Shown here: positions 1-9,638 of the stretch, in pieces
Position numbering within the stretch: the first letter of the stretch is position 1
Layout of the letters: each line of letters starts with the position of its first letter
NCBI GenBank assembly: GCA_964407695.1
Contig: CAYOWQ010000005.1
Span: forward strand, 1 to 64,000
Length of the DNA stretch: 64,000 nt
Source of the DNA: CAYOWQ01 sp964407695
Lineage (GTDB): Bacteria > Planctomycetota > Phycisphaerae > Phycisphaerales > SM1A02
Reading direction: 5' to 3'
Program-made: the position numbers and the translations under genes
The notes under the pieces: model-generated
Told to the model about the DNA's origin: nothing
The model's database searches: none
What the model saw: the letters and a program-made list of their open reading frames with translations, nothing else

Positions 1-2
1 CT

Positions 3-137
3 GATGGTGGCTCCGCGATGACACCGCAGGAGATGGCCGAACTCTTCGGCTATGACACCGTCGAAGAACTTCTCGACTGGCTCATCAGTCTCGACTTCGA
101 GACCATGCAGGGCTGGCTGGAAGGCATGCTGAACTAG
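3..137 (+). CDS. C-terminal end of an unidentified protein (5' truncated)
   Basis: The window opens inside a reading frame that stays open from base 3 to a TAG at 135-137. The last 39 residues begin with MTPQEMAELFGYDTVEEL and are acidic and amphipathic, ending WLEGMLN. An ATG at 18 could make this a tiny ORF, but the frame is open to the window edge, so it is more likely the tail of a longer gene. No family is recognisable from this fragment. It lies 55 bp upstream of metF on the same strand. Confidence 0.45.
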   Translation, partial: DGGSAMTPQEMAELFGYDTVEELLDWLISLDFETMQGWLEGMLN

Positions 138-192
138 GGCTCGCCGGGGTCGAATCTCGAGCAGATCGACGGAGGCCGCGTAGGATGCCCCT

Positions 193-1119
193 ATGCATGT
201 AGCGGATATCTTCGCCCGCGATTCCATCACCTTCAGCTTCGAGTTCTTTCCCCCCAAGACCGATGCGGGGTGGAGCACGCTGTTTGACACCATTCGCGAG
301 TGCGAATCGCTCAACCCCTCGTTTGTCAGCGTCACCTACGGCGCGGGCGGATCGACCCGCGAGCAGACGCACAACCTCGTCTCCCGCCTTCTGGAGCAGA
401 CGCGACTCGACCCCATTCCCCACCTGACCTGCGTGTGTCAATCGCGGCAGGAGGTGGAGGCGATCCTGCAGCGCTACGCGGCCGCGGGGGTCTCCAACCT
501 CATGGCCCTGCGCGGCGACCCGCCCAATGCGATGGCCAACTCGCTGGAAGGCTATGACCGGGGGCGCGATGAGCTTCAGTTTGCCGCCGATCTGGTGGCG
601 ATGATTCAGAAGTTCAACGATGCGGGCAGGCACCCGTCGAAGCGCGGCTTCGGCATCGGTGTGGCGGGCTTTCCCGAGGGCCATCCGGACACGCCCAACC
701 GGCTGATCGAGATGGAGTATCTGAAGGCCAAGGTGGATGCGGGGGCGAGCTATATCTGCACGCAGTTGTTCTTCGACAACCGGGAGTTCTACGACTTCCG
801 CGAGCGCTGCCTGCTGGCGGGGATCGAAGTGCCGATCGTGGCGGGCATCATGCCCATCACCTCGATCAAGGGCATGCAGCGCATGGCCGACCTCGCCCCG
901 TGCACGCGCTTTCCCGCGCCGCTGCTGAAGGCCGTCACCCGGGTGCAGGATGACCCTGAGGCGGTGCAGCGGGTGGGGGTGCACTGGGCCACCGAGCAGT
1001 GCCGCGACCTGATCGATTCCGGCGTGCGCGGCATTCACTTCTATACGCTCAACCGCTCGGACGCCACGCGGCGGATCTATGAGACGCTGGGCGTGAAGGA
1101 TTCGGCAGCGCTGCGATAA
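193..1119 (+). CDS. metF: 5,10-methylenetetrahydrofolate reductase
   Basis: Probable MetF, the cytoplasmic flavoprotein that reduces 5,10-methylene-THF to 5-methyl-THF for methionine synthesis. The 308 residues match the usual bacterial length of about 290-310. The N-terminus carries the family pattern FSFEFFPPKT, followed by the VTYGAGGSTR segment (about residues 50-60), the NLMALRGDPP loop (about 100-110) and GVAGFPEGHPDTPN further on, all typical of the FAD-binding TIM barrel. The ATG at 193 has an AGGA-type ribosome site about 8 bases upstream. The product ends 42 bp before the phosphatase gene. No other methionine gene is nearby. Confidence 0.96.
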   Translation: MHVADIFARDSITFSFEFFPPKTDAGWSTLFDTIRECESLNPSFVSVTYGAGGSTREQTHNLVSRLLEQTRLDPIPHLTCVCQSRQEVEAILQRYAAAGVSNLMALRGDPPNAMANSLEGYDRGRDELQFAADLVAMIQKFNDAGRHPSKRGFGIGVAGFPEGHPDTPNRLIEMEYLKAKVDAGASYICTQLFFDNREFYDFRERCLLAGIEVPIVAGIMPITSIKGMQRMADLAPCTRFPAPLLKAVTRVQDDPEAVQRVGVHWATEQCRDLIDSGVRGIHFYTLNRSDATRRIYETLGVKDSAALR

Positions 1120-1197
1120 TTCGGCGTCAACGCAGCGCGCGGACCCGGTTCACGCGGCCGGGTGTCGCCCGGAGTGCAAAAGGGGTACCCTTTACCC

Positions 1198-2631
1198 GTG
1201 GAGCAGGCGACGGAAGTCAATCCCTTCATCGCGGAATACGAGGCCGAGCTCGAAACGTGGCTGCGGCGGCGTTTCTCATGGCTCTCGATCGTCCTGCTTT
1301 CGATCAGCATCTTGATCTGCGGCATGAAGCTCATTCCGTCCGGTACCGATACGGAAACCGGGTATTTCGGCCCCAGCCGAGTGGTGCCGCTCCTGACGTG
1401 GGCGGGGGCGCTGGGATGGGTCGCCATCTTCTATGTGCGGGTTCGGCCGCGGCTCGAAAGCCGGGCGCAGCTCTTGCGAGCGTCCTCGCTGATGTTGCTG
1501 GGCATGGGCTCGACCTATCTGGCGGCGTGGCTCATGCTTTACTTCATTACGCCGGAGCTGGCGCCGTATGTGCTGATGCAGCTCTTCATGCTGCACCTGA
1601 CGGCCTGCCTTTTTCTGCCGTGGACGCCGTTGGAATCGGTGCGGCCGATGGCTCCGCTGCTTGCGGTCTGGATCGTGGCGACGTTGATCCTGGAGCTTCG
1701 CAGCGCCCCGGGGTCGACGATCACGGCGGTGATCTTCGCCCCGTTGATCTTCGTGCCGGGGGCGCTGATCTCGCACCTGAGGCTTCAATCACATCGCGCC
1801 AGATTCCGCGTGGAGATGGTGGGTCGGGATCTGCTGTCGCTGCGCCGGGAGATGTCGCAGGCGCGGCGGATTCACGAGAGCATGTTTCCCCCGCCCTACA
1901 ACGACGGGTACGTGCGAGTGGATTACACCTATGTGCCGCAGCGCGATATCGGCGGCGACTACCTGCACATGGATGTGTCGCCGACCGGGCAGGTCTTCCT
2001 GACGCTCCTGGACGTGACCGGCCACGGGCTCGCGGCGGCGATGACGGTGAACCGGCTCTATGGAGAGATCGAGCGCATCCGGGCTGAGCGGCCGAAGATC
2101 ACTCCGGGCGAGATGCTCGGCATGCTGAACCGATATGTGCACCTGACGCTGGCCCGGCACAACATCTACGTGACCGGCGTCTGCATCAGTTTCGACCCCT
2201 ATACGGGAAAACTGACGTGTGCGAATGCGGGTCATCCGCCGGTGTTTCTGCGTCGGGCGCATGGCGAGGTGATTGAGATGTATTCGACAAGCGTGCTGCT
2301 GGGGCCGATGGACGACACGGAATTCGACAAAACGGAACTGGACGAGCGCCTGGGTCCTGGAGACGTGCTGCTGATCTATACCGATGGGGCATTTGAGGCG
2401 TGCAATCGCCGCGGCGAGCGACTGGGGCTGAAACGGCTGCGTGAATTGATGAGGATGAGCCCGCCGCCCGCGCAGTGGCCCCAGGCGGTGACGGCGGCGG
2501 TGCAGCGGCACCAGGCCGGCCGATCCGAGGATGACGTCCTGGTGGCGGCACTTTCGTTTCAGGCAGCACGCGGGCAGGGTGGGCGAACCGCCTCGACGCG
2601 GCCGGCACCGGCGGTCGCCACGAAAGCATGA
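1198..2631 (+). CDS. Membrane-bound SpoIIE/RsbU-type PP2C serine phosphatase
   Basis: A sensor-type PP2C phosphatase. About six hydrophobic segments fill the first 190 residues, then a short linker leads to a SpoIIE catalytic domain. The domain shows DIGGDYLHMD, then LLDVTGHGLAAA, and near the end LLIYTDGAFEACN; these Asp residues are the metal ligands of the family. Such proteins usually dephosphorylate anti-sigma-factor antagonists in partner-switching modules, but no such partner is encoded nearby. The GTG at 1198 has AAAAGGGG upstream; GTG at 1162 would add 12 unhelpful residues. The stop overlaps the ribD start (ATGA at 2628-2631), so the two genes are probably co-translated. Confidence 0.88.
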   Translation: MEQATEVNPFIAEYEAELETWLRRRFSWLSIVLLSISILICGMKLIPSGTDTETGYFGPSRVVPLLTWAGALGWVAIFYVRVRPRLESRAQLLRASSLMLLGMGSTYLAAWLMLYFITPELAPYVLMQLFMLHLTACLFLPWTPLESVRPMAPLLAVWIVATLILELRSAPGSTITAVIFAPLIFVPGALISHLRLQSHRARFRVEMVGRDLLSLRREMSQARRIHESMFPPPYNDGYVRVDYTYVPQRDIGGDYLHMDVSPTGQVFLTLLDVTGHGLAAAMTVNRLYGEIERIRAERPKITPGEMLGMLNRYVHLTLARHNIYVTGVCISFDPYTGKLTCANAGHPPVFLRRAHGEVIEMYSTSVLLGPMDDTEFDKTELDERLGPGDVLLIYTDGAFEACNRRGERLGLKRLRELMRMSPPPAQWPQAVTAAVQRHQAGRSEDDVLVAALSFQAARGQGGRTASTRPAPAVATKA

Positions 2632-3779
2632 CGATCGTGTCGAAAGCCGATCAAAGCGTTGATTGTGTACACCTGCGCCATGCAGCGCGGCTGGCCATGC
2701 GCGGCCACGGCGGGGCGGAGCCGAATCCGATGGTGGGGTGTGTGATCGTGAAGGGCAATGCGGTTGTGGGTTGGGGGTATCACCGCCGCTGCGGCGGGCC
2801 GCATGCCGAGGTCGAGGCCTTGCGACGAGCGGGAGAGGAAGCCCGCAACGCCGTCGTGTATGTGACGCTGGAACCTTGCAATCACCACGGGCGAACGCCG
2901 CCCTGCAGTGAAGCGCTGATCCGTGCGGGGGTGGGAAGCGTGGTCTATGCCGTCGCCGATCCGCATCCGGAGGCGCGGGGGGGTGCGGAGCGGCTGCGGG
3001 AGGCCGGGATTGATGTTCGCAAGGTAACGGAGCCGCTGGCGGTGTCCGTCAGCCGGCCGTTCATCTATCGGGTGAAAACCGGCCTGCCGTGGATCATTGC
3101 GAAGTGGGCACAGTCGCTGGATGGCAAGATCGCCACCCGCAGCGGGCGGAGCCAGTGGATTTCGTCGGACCGAAGCCGACGAATGGTGCATCGCGAGCGG
3201 GGCAGGGTGGATGCGATTCTCACCGGCATCGGCACGGTGCGGGCGGATGATCCGCTGCTCACGCCGCGGGCGCGGAGCCATCGCCGACGGCCACTGCGCG
3301 TGGTGGTTGATCGCGACCTGGAGATCCCGCGGGCGAGCCGCCTGCTGAGTTCGGCCGCGGAGTGGCCCTTGGTGGTTGCGTGTGGTGGGGGAGCGGCTGC
3401 GGGTAAGGTGGCGGCGATTCAAGCAGCCGGGTCGGAGGTCATGACCATCCCGACGCGGGCAGGCAAAGAACTTGACCTCGAGGAACTGCTTCGGCGACTC
3501 TCAGCGCGCGGTGTGGCGACCGTGCTGGTTGAAGCCGGGCCCGGACTGGTTGGTTCGCTGCTTCGGCAGTCGCTCGTCTGCGAAATCTGGAGTTTCATCG
3601 CCCCGATCCTGATGGGAGACGCCGAGGCGCCGGGAGCGGCGAGCGGCTTCTCGCCCGAGCTGCCGGCGGATGCGATGGCGCTGCAATGGGAAGACGTCCG
3701 CCGCCGCGGCCCGGACGTTCTCGTCAGAGCAGTTCTTCCGACGGCCGCGGAATGGGCGGGTTCCTCCCAGCGTTCGTAG
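2628..3779 (+). CDS. ribD: Bifunctional riboflavin deaminase/reductase RibD
   Basis: RibD deaminates diaminohydroxyphosphoribosylaminopyrimidine and then reduces the ribosyl group, steps 2 and 3 of riboflavin synthesis. The N-terminal cytidine-deaminase-like domain shows its zinc site: HAE at residues 59-61, PC at 83-84 and a second Cys at 93 (within EPCNHHGRTPPC). The C-terminal reductase domain begins near WIIAKWAQSLDGKIA (about 155-170) and carries VLVEAGPGLVGS. At 383 residues it is a normal full-length fusion. It overlaps the phosphatase stop by 4 bases and is followed 9 bp later by holA. The other rib genes are not in this window. Confidence 0.96.
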   Translation: MTIVSKADQSVDCVHLRHAARLAMRGHGGAEPNPMVGCVIVKGNAVVGWGYHRRCGGPHAEVEALRRAGEEARNAVVYVTLEPCNHHGRTPPCSEALIRAGVGSVVYAVADPHPEARGGAERLREAGIDVRKVTEPLAVSVSRPFIYRVKTGLPWIIAKWAQSLDGKIATRSGRSQWISSDRSRRMVHRERGRVDAILTGIGTVRADDPLLTPRARSHRRRPLRVVVDRDLEIPRASRLLSSAAEWPLVVACGGGAAAGKVAAIQAAGSEVMTIPTRAGKELDLEELLRRLSARGVATVLVEAGPGLVGSLLRQSLVCEIWSFIAPILMGDAEAPGAASGFSPELPADAMALQWEDVRRRGPDVLVRAVLPTAAEWAGSSQRS

Positions 3780-3788
3780 GATGTCTTC

Positions 3789-4811
3789 ATGGCTCGCCGA
3801 TCCGCCGCCGCCGACGTGACCACGCCCGACGCCTCGATGCGCCTGGTGGTGCTGCACGGCAACGACGATTACCTCATCGCCACCCGCTCGCGATTGCTGG
3901 CTGACAGTCTGAAGGCGGCCCACGGCGAGATCGAACAATTCCGGTTTGATGGCGACACCGCCACGCTGGCCCAGGTGCTCGACGAGCTTCGCAGCTATGG
4001 CCTGATGCAGACGTTCAAGCTGGTCATCGTCGATCAGGCCGACGCGTTCCTGAAGCGCGACGGCATTCGTCCGGCCATGGAACGGTATGCCGCATCTCCC
4101 ATGCCCGAGGCCACGCTTCTGCTTCGCTCGTCGGTCTGGCACAAGGGCAAGCTCGACACCCTGATTGAGGCGGCTGGCGCGGTCATCAACTGCGATTCAC
4201 CGTCTGACGCCCGGGCGGCGGGCTGGTGCATGAAGCGCAGCCAGAGCCACCACCGGGTCGAGATCGAGGCCGATGCGGCCGCCATGCTGGTGGCGCGGGT
4301 GGGAAACAACCTCAATCGTCTGGATGCCGAGCTTGGCAAGTTGTCCTGCATGGTGGAGGACCAGAAGCCGATCACCGCCGACCTGGTGCGTCAGTCGGTG
4401 GGCCTGTCGCGGGAGGAGCAGGCATGGTCGCTTCAATCGGTTTTGCTGAAGGGCGACCCGAGGGTTGCATTGCGAAGCCTCGAAGAATTGATGAGCGTGT
4501 CGCGGGCGCCGACGGAGCTCATTTCGTGGTCAATTGCCGACCTGCTTCGAAAAATTCACTCGGCTTCGAGTTTTCTGAATCAGGGGATGTCGGCCGGGGA
4601 GGCGGGGAAGGCTCTGCGACTTTGGGGGCCGGACCAGTCAGTGGTGCTCAACCTCGCGAAGGCAGCCCCGCCGGCGCGGTGGGCGCAAATTCTGCAGGCG
4701 GCAATCGACTCGGATTTGCGATCCAAGACCGGATTGGCTGATGGCGACCGTGCTGTTGAAGCGTTAACCGTGCTTGTCGCCGATAGTATCGGTGCGACAT
4801 TGCGCCGATAG
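3789..4811 (+). CDS. holA: DNA polymerase III delta subunit
   Basis: Delta subunit of the clamp loader, which opens the beta sliding clamp and loads it on DNA. The 340 residues follow the family plan: an N-terminal AAA+-like domain beginning VLHGNDDYLIATRSRLLADS, a region with ELRSYGLMQTFKLVIVDQAD matching the strand-helix around the degenerate Walker B, and a helical C-terminal collar domain containing NLNRLDAELGKL and LSREEQAWSLQSVLLKGD. These are typical of HolA. It sits 9 bp after ribD on the same strand and may share its transcript. Confidence 0.9.
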   Translation: MARRSAAADVTTPDASMRLVVLHGNDDYLIATRSRLLADSLKAAHGEIEQFRFDGDTATLAQVLDELRSYGLMQTFKLVIVDQADAFLKRDGIRPAMERYAASPMPEATLLLRSSVWHKGKLDTLIEAAGAVINCDSPSDARAAGWCMKRSQSHHRVEIEADAAAMLVARVGNNLNRLDAELGKLSCMVEDQKPITADLVRQSVGLSREEQAWSLQSVLLKGDPRVALRSLEELMSVSRAPTELISWSIADLLRKIHSASSFLNQGMSAGEAGKALRLWGPDQSVVLNLAKAAPPARWAQILQAAIDSDLRSKTGLADGDRAVEALTVLVADSIGATLRR

Positions 4812-4866
4812 GTGGCGACTCGGCCAGGATGGCCGAGAGATCCGGGGGGACATGGCAGGAGGCCGC

Positions 4867-6027
4867 ATGAAGTCTGTTGCAATCATTGGTGTGATCAGTC
4901 TGGGTGCAATGACCCTCTGGGCATGCGCTGGGCCTTCGAAGGTCGACGCCGACGCTTCCAAGTCGAAACTCAGTCGGAAGCCGGCGAAATCGTCGCGGCC
5001 CGCCGACCTCTCGAGGCCGGAGACATTGACGCCGGATCAGGTGGCCGCCCAGATCGCACGAGACAACGAAGCCTTGAGACAGCTTCAACCAGGATGGGCG
5101 CTTCCCAAGGAAGGGGAGGTTGTAACCGACCTGCGACCCGACTTTGTTGACCCCATTAAGGAAGTCAAGTTCAACGATCCTGCTGTTGCAGCAGCGGGTG
5201 AAACCTCAACTCCCGTGCCTCAATCGCCGGTGAACCAGGCACCGCTTGCCAAGGATCCGTCGGGTTCGAATCTGCCGGTGACCAATCTCGCTTTACCCGG
5301 CGACCTTGAGGGCACTCTGGTGATGCTCTCCAAGGAGCTCTATCGTCGCGCCGCCGATGCCGATTCACCCATGGCGGACCTCCTCTCCATAGCTTCGATG
5401 AGCCTGGCTGATCCGGATCGGCCGTTTGACGCTGCGGCATTGCCGGGCATTACCGATCGGGAGCGCGAGATTCTGACCGCGTTCAACGGCTTCTGTCGCG
5501 ATCTCTCGAAGGATCTACGGTCGAGCGGCGATTCCGAGGCTGCCGTGGACATGGTGCAGAAGCTAAAGGAGGCCCTGGCCCCGGCACCCGTCCTGAAGAT
5601 CCACCGGACCGATCTGTGCACCCGCGTCGGCGGGTTTGGAGACATCGATCCGTTCGAGAAGAACGTGTTTCTGGCGGGAAACAGCCAGAAGGTTATTGTC
5701 TACGCGGAGATCGGCGAGTTCACCAGTGAGTTGAATGCACGCAATGAGTGGCTGACCGACCTCGCGGTTGAGCTGGTCATATTCTCCGATCGAGACGGAA
5801 TCCCGGTTTGGAAACAGGCGTGGCAGTCGGCAAGCGATGTGAGCAAGAACAAGCGCCGCGACTTCTTCCTCACCCAGATCATCACCCTTTCCAATCACCT
5901 GACGGTCGGGGCCTACACCCTTAAGGTTCGAGTTCGCGACGAACAGTCAGGCGCCATGACCGAGACCGGAATTCAGTTCCAGATGGTGGCCGACCCCGGA
6001 ATGGCCGTCCAGTTCCCGAAACGTTAA
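4867..6027 (+). CDS. Hypothetical lipoprotein
   Basis: A 386-residue protein with a signal peptide ending in the lipobox LWAC, so Cys20 is probably lipidated and the protein anchored in a membrane. After the Cys comes a low-complexity Lys/Ser/Pro stretch, a helix with PDQVAAQIARDNEAL, a helical middle region and a C-terminal beta-rich domain (VIVYAEIGEFTSE through VGAYTLKVRVRDEQ) reminiscent of a carbohydrate-binding or Ig-like fold. I do not recognise a named family. AGGAGG at 4857-4862 precedes this ATG; an in-frame ATG at 4852 is an alternative. It lies upstream of, and probably separate from, the envelope operon that starts at 6159. Confidence 0.8.
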   Translation: MKSVAIIGVISLGAMTLWACAGPSKVDADASKSKLSRKPAKSSRPADLSRPETLTPDQVAAQIARDNEALRQLQPGWALPKEGEVVTDLRPDFVDPIKEVKFNDPAVAAAGETSTPVPQSPVNQAPLAKDPSGSNLPVTNLALPGDLEGTLVMLSKELYRRAADADSPMADLLSIASMSLADPDRPFDAAALPGITDREREILTAFNGFCRDLSKDLRSSGDSEAAVDMVQKLKEALAPAPVLKIHRTDLCTRVGGFGDIDPFEKNVFLAGNSQKVIVYAEIGEFTSELNARNEWLTDLAVELVIFSDRDGIPVWKQAWQSASDVSKNKRRDFFLTQIITLSNHLTVGAYTLKVRVRDEQSGAMTETGIQFQMVADPGMAVQFPKR

Positions 6028-6158
6028 GGTGGGATGCGGCTGAGGGATGTGGGGCTGTACCGAATCAAAACGACCGCGCCTTCCAACCGGTTGGCCGCGA
6101 ATAATGATGCAGCACGGCGGCACGTACCGTCGTTGGGCCGATGAAAGGAACAGTCGCG

Positions 6159-9100
6159 ATGCACGACGTTCTGCGCGAACTGGAAGGCGTTCGTCGAGCC
6201 GGCCGGCGATTGCTGGTGGTTCAGCGGCTGTCTCTCCTGATCGCGTGGATCGTGGCGGGATTCGTCCTGACGACATTGGCGGATTACGCGCTGCGGCTGC
6301 CGGTCATCCTTCGGGTCCTGTTGCTGGCGACGGGAGTCCTGGCCATCGGGTTTTCATTTTGGCGCTACCTGTGGCCGGCACTTCGGTTTCGACCGGGCCT
6401 CGTTGAGATCGCTCTCCGAATGGAGCGGCTGATTCCAACCCTGCGAGGGCGCCTGGCCTCGAGTGTGGAATTCGCCTCTACGGGCACTGATGCGGCCAAT
6501 CCGCTTGCGGCCCGATCCGTGGCCGATACGCAATCCCGCCTTGCCGGGGCGAGCCTTCGCAAGCTTGTTACCACCCGGTTGGCGGCTCGAAGTGCAGTTC
6601 TTGCCGTCCTGATGCTTGTTGCAACCTTCGCTCTTGGCTTGACGAGTCCCGGCCTGGCAAGGATTGCTACGGCAAGAATCCTGACGCCTTGGAACTCGGT
6701 CGACTGGCCGGCCCGAACCGGTGTGGAGTCGCTCATGGCGGGCCGATCGTTTCATCCGCGCGGTCAGGCGTTGGCGCTTCGGGCCCGAGCGACCCGAGGC
6801 CCGATCGAGTCCATGAGAGTGTTCGCGCGCCAGCGGGTTATCGTCGATGGGCGTCCGGGGCCGTGGTCCGACCTCGTGCTTACCCATCAGGGAAACGGCA
6901 TCTACGAGCGACTCATCGACACCCAGGCCGACTCATTGGAATTCTCATTCCACACGGATGACGCCGAAACCGCCCAGGAATCGATCGAATTGATCGCGCC
7001 GCCGGCGGTGCGCCGGGCGAGCATCGAGGCAGCACCTCCCGCCTACGCCGCGGAAGTTTTTGAGGCGGTCTCGCAGGAACTCGGCAGCGGCCAGGATGAT
7101 CGATCCATCGTGGCGACTCCGCTCGTTGTGGGTTCAGCGGTGGCGCTCGACCTGCAGTTGAACAAGCCGGTCGCCGTTGGCTCGCCGCGAGACGCCTGGC
7201 TGAGGCAGACGTTGAATTGGAAGGGACCGGTGCTTCCGGAGTTGAGCGTGGACCTTCAGGATCCATCGCGATGGCGGCTTTCATGGACCCTGGCGGAGTC
7301 CACCGAGATTTCGCTTCACCTTGTGGATCGCCATGGCATTTCAAATCCTGATCCCATCAGCTATCGCGTGGAAGCCCTTGAAGACCATCCTGCGTCCGTG
7401 GCCATTGTTGATCCGGTTGGGGATGAGTCGGTGCTGCCGACGGCCGCAATTGAGATTTCCGCAGACGCCCGAGATGACGTTGCCCTGACCCAGGCGGGAT
7501 TTGAAGTCACGCGGAAGGCCGCCTCACCGACCGATTCGGCCGAATCGAGTTTGTGGAGCACGCAGAAGCCGGCGTCGGGCGCCCAGCTTCGGCTCACCGA
7601 AACACTGGATCTTTCCACTCAGGATGTCCAGCCGGGTGATGTGCTCACGGTTGTGGCGCTGGCAGATGACAGCTTTGATCTGGACGGCAAGCGGCACGCA
7701 ACCTCTCATTCCTCGCCTCGGCGGCTGCATGTCATCAGCGCTGCCGATCTGCTCTCACAGATTCGGCGCGACCTGTCATCGATCCGGCAGGGCAGCATTC
7801 GCATCGATGCACAGCAGGGCGAACTGCTCGACGACGTTCGGGCGTCCGGCGCCATGCCGGGTCAGGTTCGCGCCCAGGCGCAGATCAGCGAGCGCATCGC
7901 CTCCATGCGGCGCGACCTTGCCGACCTTGCCCGGCGCACCGCGCAGAACCGCCTCGATGACGCCGGGCTTGACGAGATCCTGCGGCAGGCGGATGACCTG
8001 CTGCAACACGCTGGTCAGGCCTCGACGAGCGCCACGGAATCCATCGAACAGTCGCGAGCGTCCGGGGAGGAGTCCGACCGTGACGAGGCGGTTTCGAAGC
8101 AGGAGGAAGTGCGGAGCGAATTGCGCGACCTGATCGAGCTCCTCGATCGGGATGAAGACAGTTGGGTGCTCACTCGGCGCATCACCGACATGATTGATCG
8201 TCTTGAACAGTTGCAGACCCAGAGCGGGGCCCTGGCCCAGCGAACGATGGGGCGCGAAGCATCACAGCTCGACGCCACAGACCGCGCCGACCTCGATCGG
8301 CTCGCCCAGAGGCAACGAGACGTGGCCGACGAATCTCGATCCCTCATTGACGATTTGCGCAAACGCGCGGAACTCTCTCGACAGGTTGATCGTGCCCGGT
8401 CAGAAACGCTGAGCCGCGCGGCGGATCAAGCCGAGCAGCGCCGTCTTACGCGAGATCTTGAACAGGCCCATCGTGACGTGCAGGCCAATCACCTTCAGAA
8501 CGCTCAAGGGTCGCAACAATCCGCAGCGGCCACCCTGCAGCAGATGCAGGAGATTCTTGAGGACACGCGCCAGGCCGAAGCCAGGGAGCTTCGCCGAAAA
8601 CTGGCGAGCCTGATCGAGTCGATCACCCGATTGGTGAACATCCAGCAGGCTGAGCTGGACGCACTGGGAGATGCCTCCCTCGAGCAGATGCCCGAGCGGG
8701 CGCTCGCCATGATTCAACTGAACCGGAACACTCAGGACGTGGCCGCCGAGGCACGCGATGCCGGCCCGACGCTGCAGCGGCTGGCCCGGACGATCGATCG
8801 CGCTGGAGACGCCCAGGTGGAAGCGATCACCGACCTTCGGCTGGAATCGCCCGACGCCGAGAATGCTCGAGGCGCTGAATCCCGGTCCCTCGATCTGCTC
8901 AAGGAAGCGCTTGACGCCGCACAGAAGGCGTCGGAGCAGGCCGAGCAGGAGGAGGTCGATCGTCGACGGGATGAGCTTGCGGCAGCCTATCGATCTGCGG
9001 CCGACAAGCAGGAGTCGCTGGCGGCTGAGATGAAGGATTTCGTGGCAACCCGGGCCAAACCCCTGGATCGCCGGGCGCTGGTCGAGTCCCGCCGCCTCGG

Positions 9101-9638
9101 GTCGGTTGAGAAGGAGGTCGAGAGCACGTTACTGGCGATTCGCAACGACCACGCGGAAATCACACAGGCTCTGGTGATCAGCAAGGCCCACGAAACGGCA
9201 GAGTCGTTGGTGGTCGAGGTTGCCACGGCGCTTCTTGACGGTGCACCGAATGAACAGACGGCTCGCCAGGCCCAATGGGCGGCCGACGGTCTTCGTCGGC
9301 TCGCATCCAGCCTTGAACGCGAACAATCGTCGGAGCCCTTCACTGATTCCAGTGCCGAGGCAGGCGGCGACGGCAACGGCCAGCAGGGCGGCTCGGGACA
9401 GTCCGATCCGCTGATTCCGCCGATCGCCGAACTCAAAATGCTTCGAGGACTTCAGGAGCAAATCTACCAGCAGACCCGGGAGGCCGATGAGATGACAGAT
9501 GCGGCTGCCCGGGAATCAATACTTCAAGCCTTGGGAAATCAGCAGATCGAACTCTCCGACCTCGGCGCCCGCCTGATCGAAGCCCTCAAGAATCAGAACT
9601 CATCCCAGGCTTCACCGGAGGAGATTGAACCCCAATGA
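6159..9638 (+). CDS. DUF4175-like giant membrane protein with long coiled coil
   Basis: About 1159 residues. Two hydrophobic segments near residues 25-70 and a third near 145-170 anchor it, followed by an Ig-like/beta region (about 180-520) and then roughly 600 residues of predicted coiled coil rich in Gln, Arg, Glu and Asp with repeated LxxLxxR spacing. The layout matches the DUF4175-type proteins of planctomycetes and proteobacteria; the biochemical role is unknown. The end is low in complexity (Gly/Gln/Ser). An AAGGA site precedes ATG 6159; ATG 6141 is an alternative. It is first in a four-gene operon in which every junction is a 4-base overlap, here ATGA with the gene at 9635. Confidence 0.82.
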   Translation: MHDVLRELEGVRRAGRRLLVVQRLSLLIAWIVAGFVLTTLADYALRLPVILRVLLLATGVLAIGFSFWRYLWPALRFRPGLVEIALRMERLIPTLRGRLASSVEFASTGTDAANPLAARSVADTQSRLAGASLRKLVTTRLAARSAVLAVLMLVATFALGLTSPGLARIATARILTPWNSVDWPARTGVESLMAGRSFHPRGQALALRARATRGPIESMRVFARQRVIVDGRPGPWSDLVLTHQGNGIYERLIDTQADSLEFSFHTDDAETAQESIELIAPPAVRRASIEAAPPAYAAEVFEAVSQELGSGQDDRSIVATPLVVGSAVALDLQLNKPVAVGSPRDAWLRQTLNWKGPVLPELSVDLQDPSRWRLSWTLAESTEISLHLVDRHGISNPDPISYRVEALEDHPASVAIVDPVGDESVLPTAAIEISADARDDVALTQAGFEVTRKAASPTDSAESSLWSTQKPASGAQLRLTETLDLSTQDVQPGDVLTVVALADDSFDLDGKRHATSHSSPRRLHVISAADLLSQIRRDLSSIRQGSIRIDAQQGELLDDVRASGAMPGQVRAQAQISERIASMRRDLADLARRTAQNRLDDAGLDEILRQADDLLQHAGQASTSATESIEQSRASGEESDRDEAVSKQEEVRSELRDLIELLDRDEDSWVLTRRITDMIDRLEQLQTQSGALAQRTMGREASQLDATDRADLDRLAQRQRDVADESRSLIDDLRKRAELSRQVDRARSETLSRAADQAEQRRLTRDLEQAHRDVQANHLQNAQGSQQSAAATLQQMQEILEDTRQAEARELRRKLASLIESITRLVNIQQAELDALGDASLEQMPERALAMIQLNRNTQDVAAEARDAGPTLQRLARTIDRAGDAQVEAITDLRLESPDAENARGAESRSLDLLKEALDAAQKASEQAEQEEVDRRRDELAAAYRSAADKQESLAAEMKDFVATRAKPLDRRALVESRRLGSVEKEVESTLLAIRNDHAEITQALVISKAHETAESLVVEVATALLDGAPNEQTARQAQWAADGLRRLASSLEREQSSEPFTDSSAEAGGDGNGQQGGSGQSDPLIPPIAELKMLRGLQEQIYQQTREADEMTDAAARESILQALGNQQIELSDLGARLIEALKNQNSSQASPEEIEPQ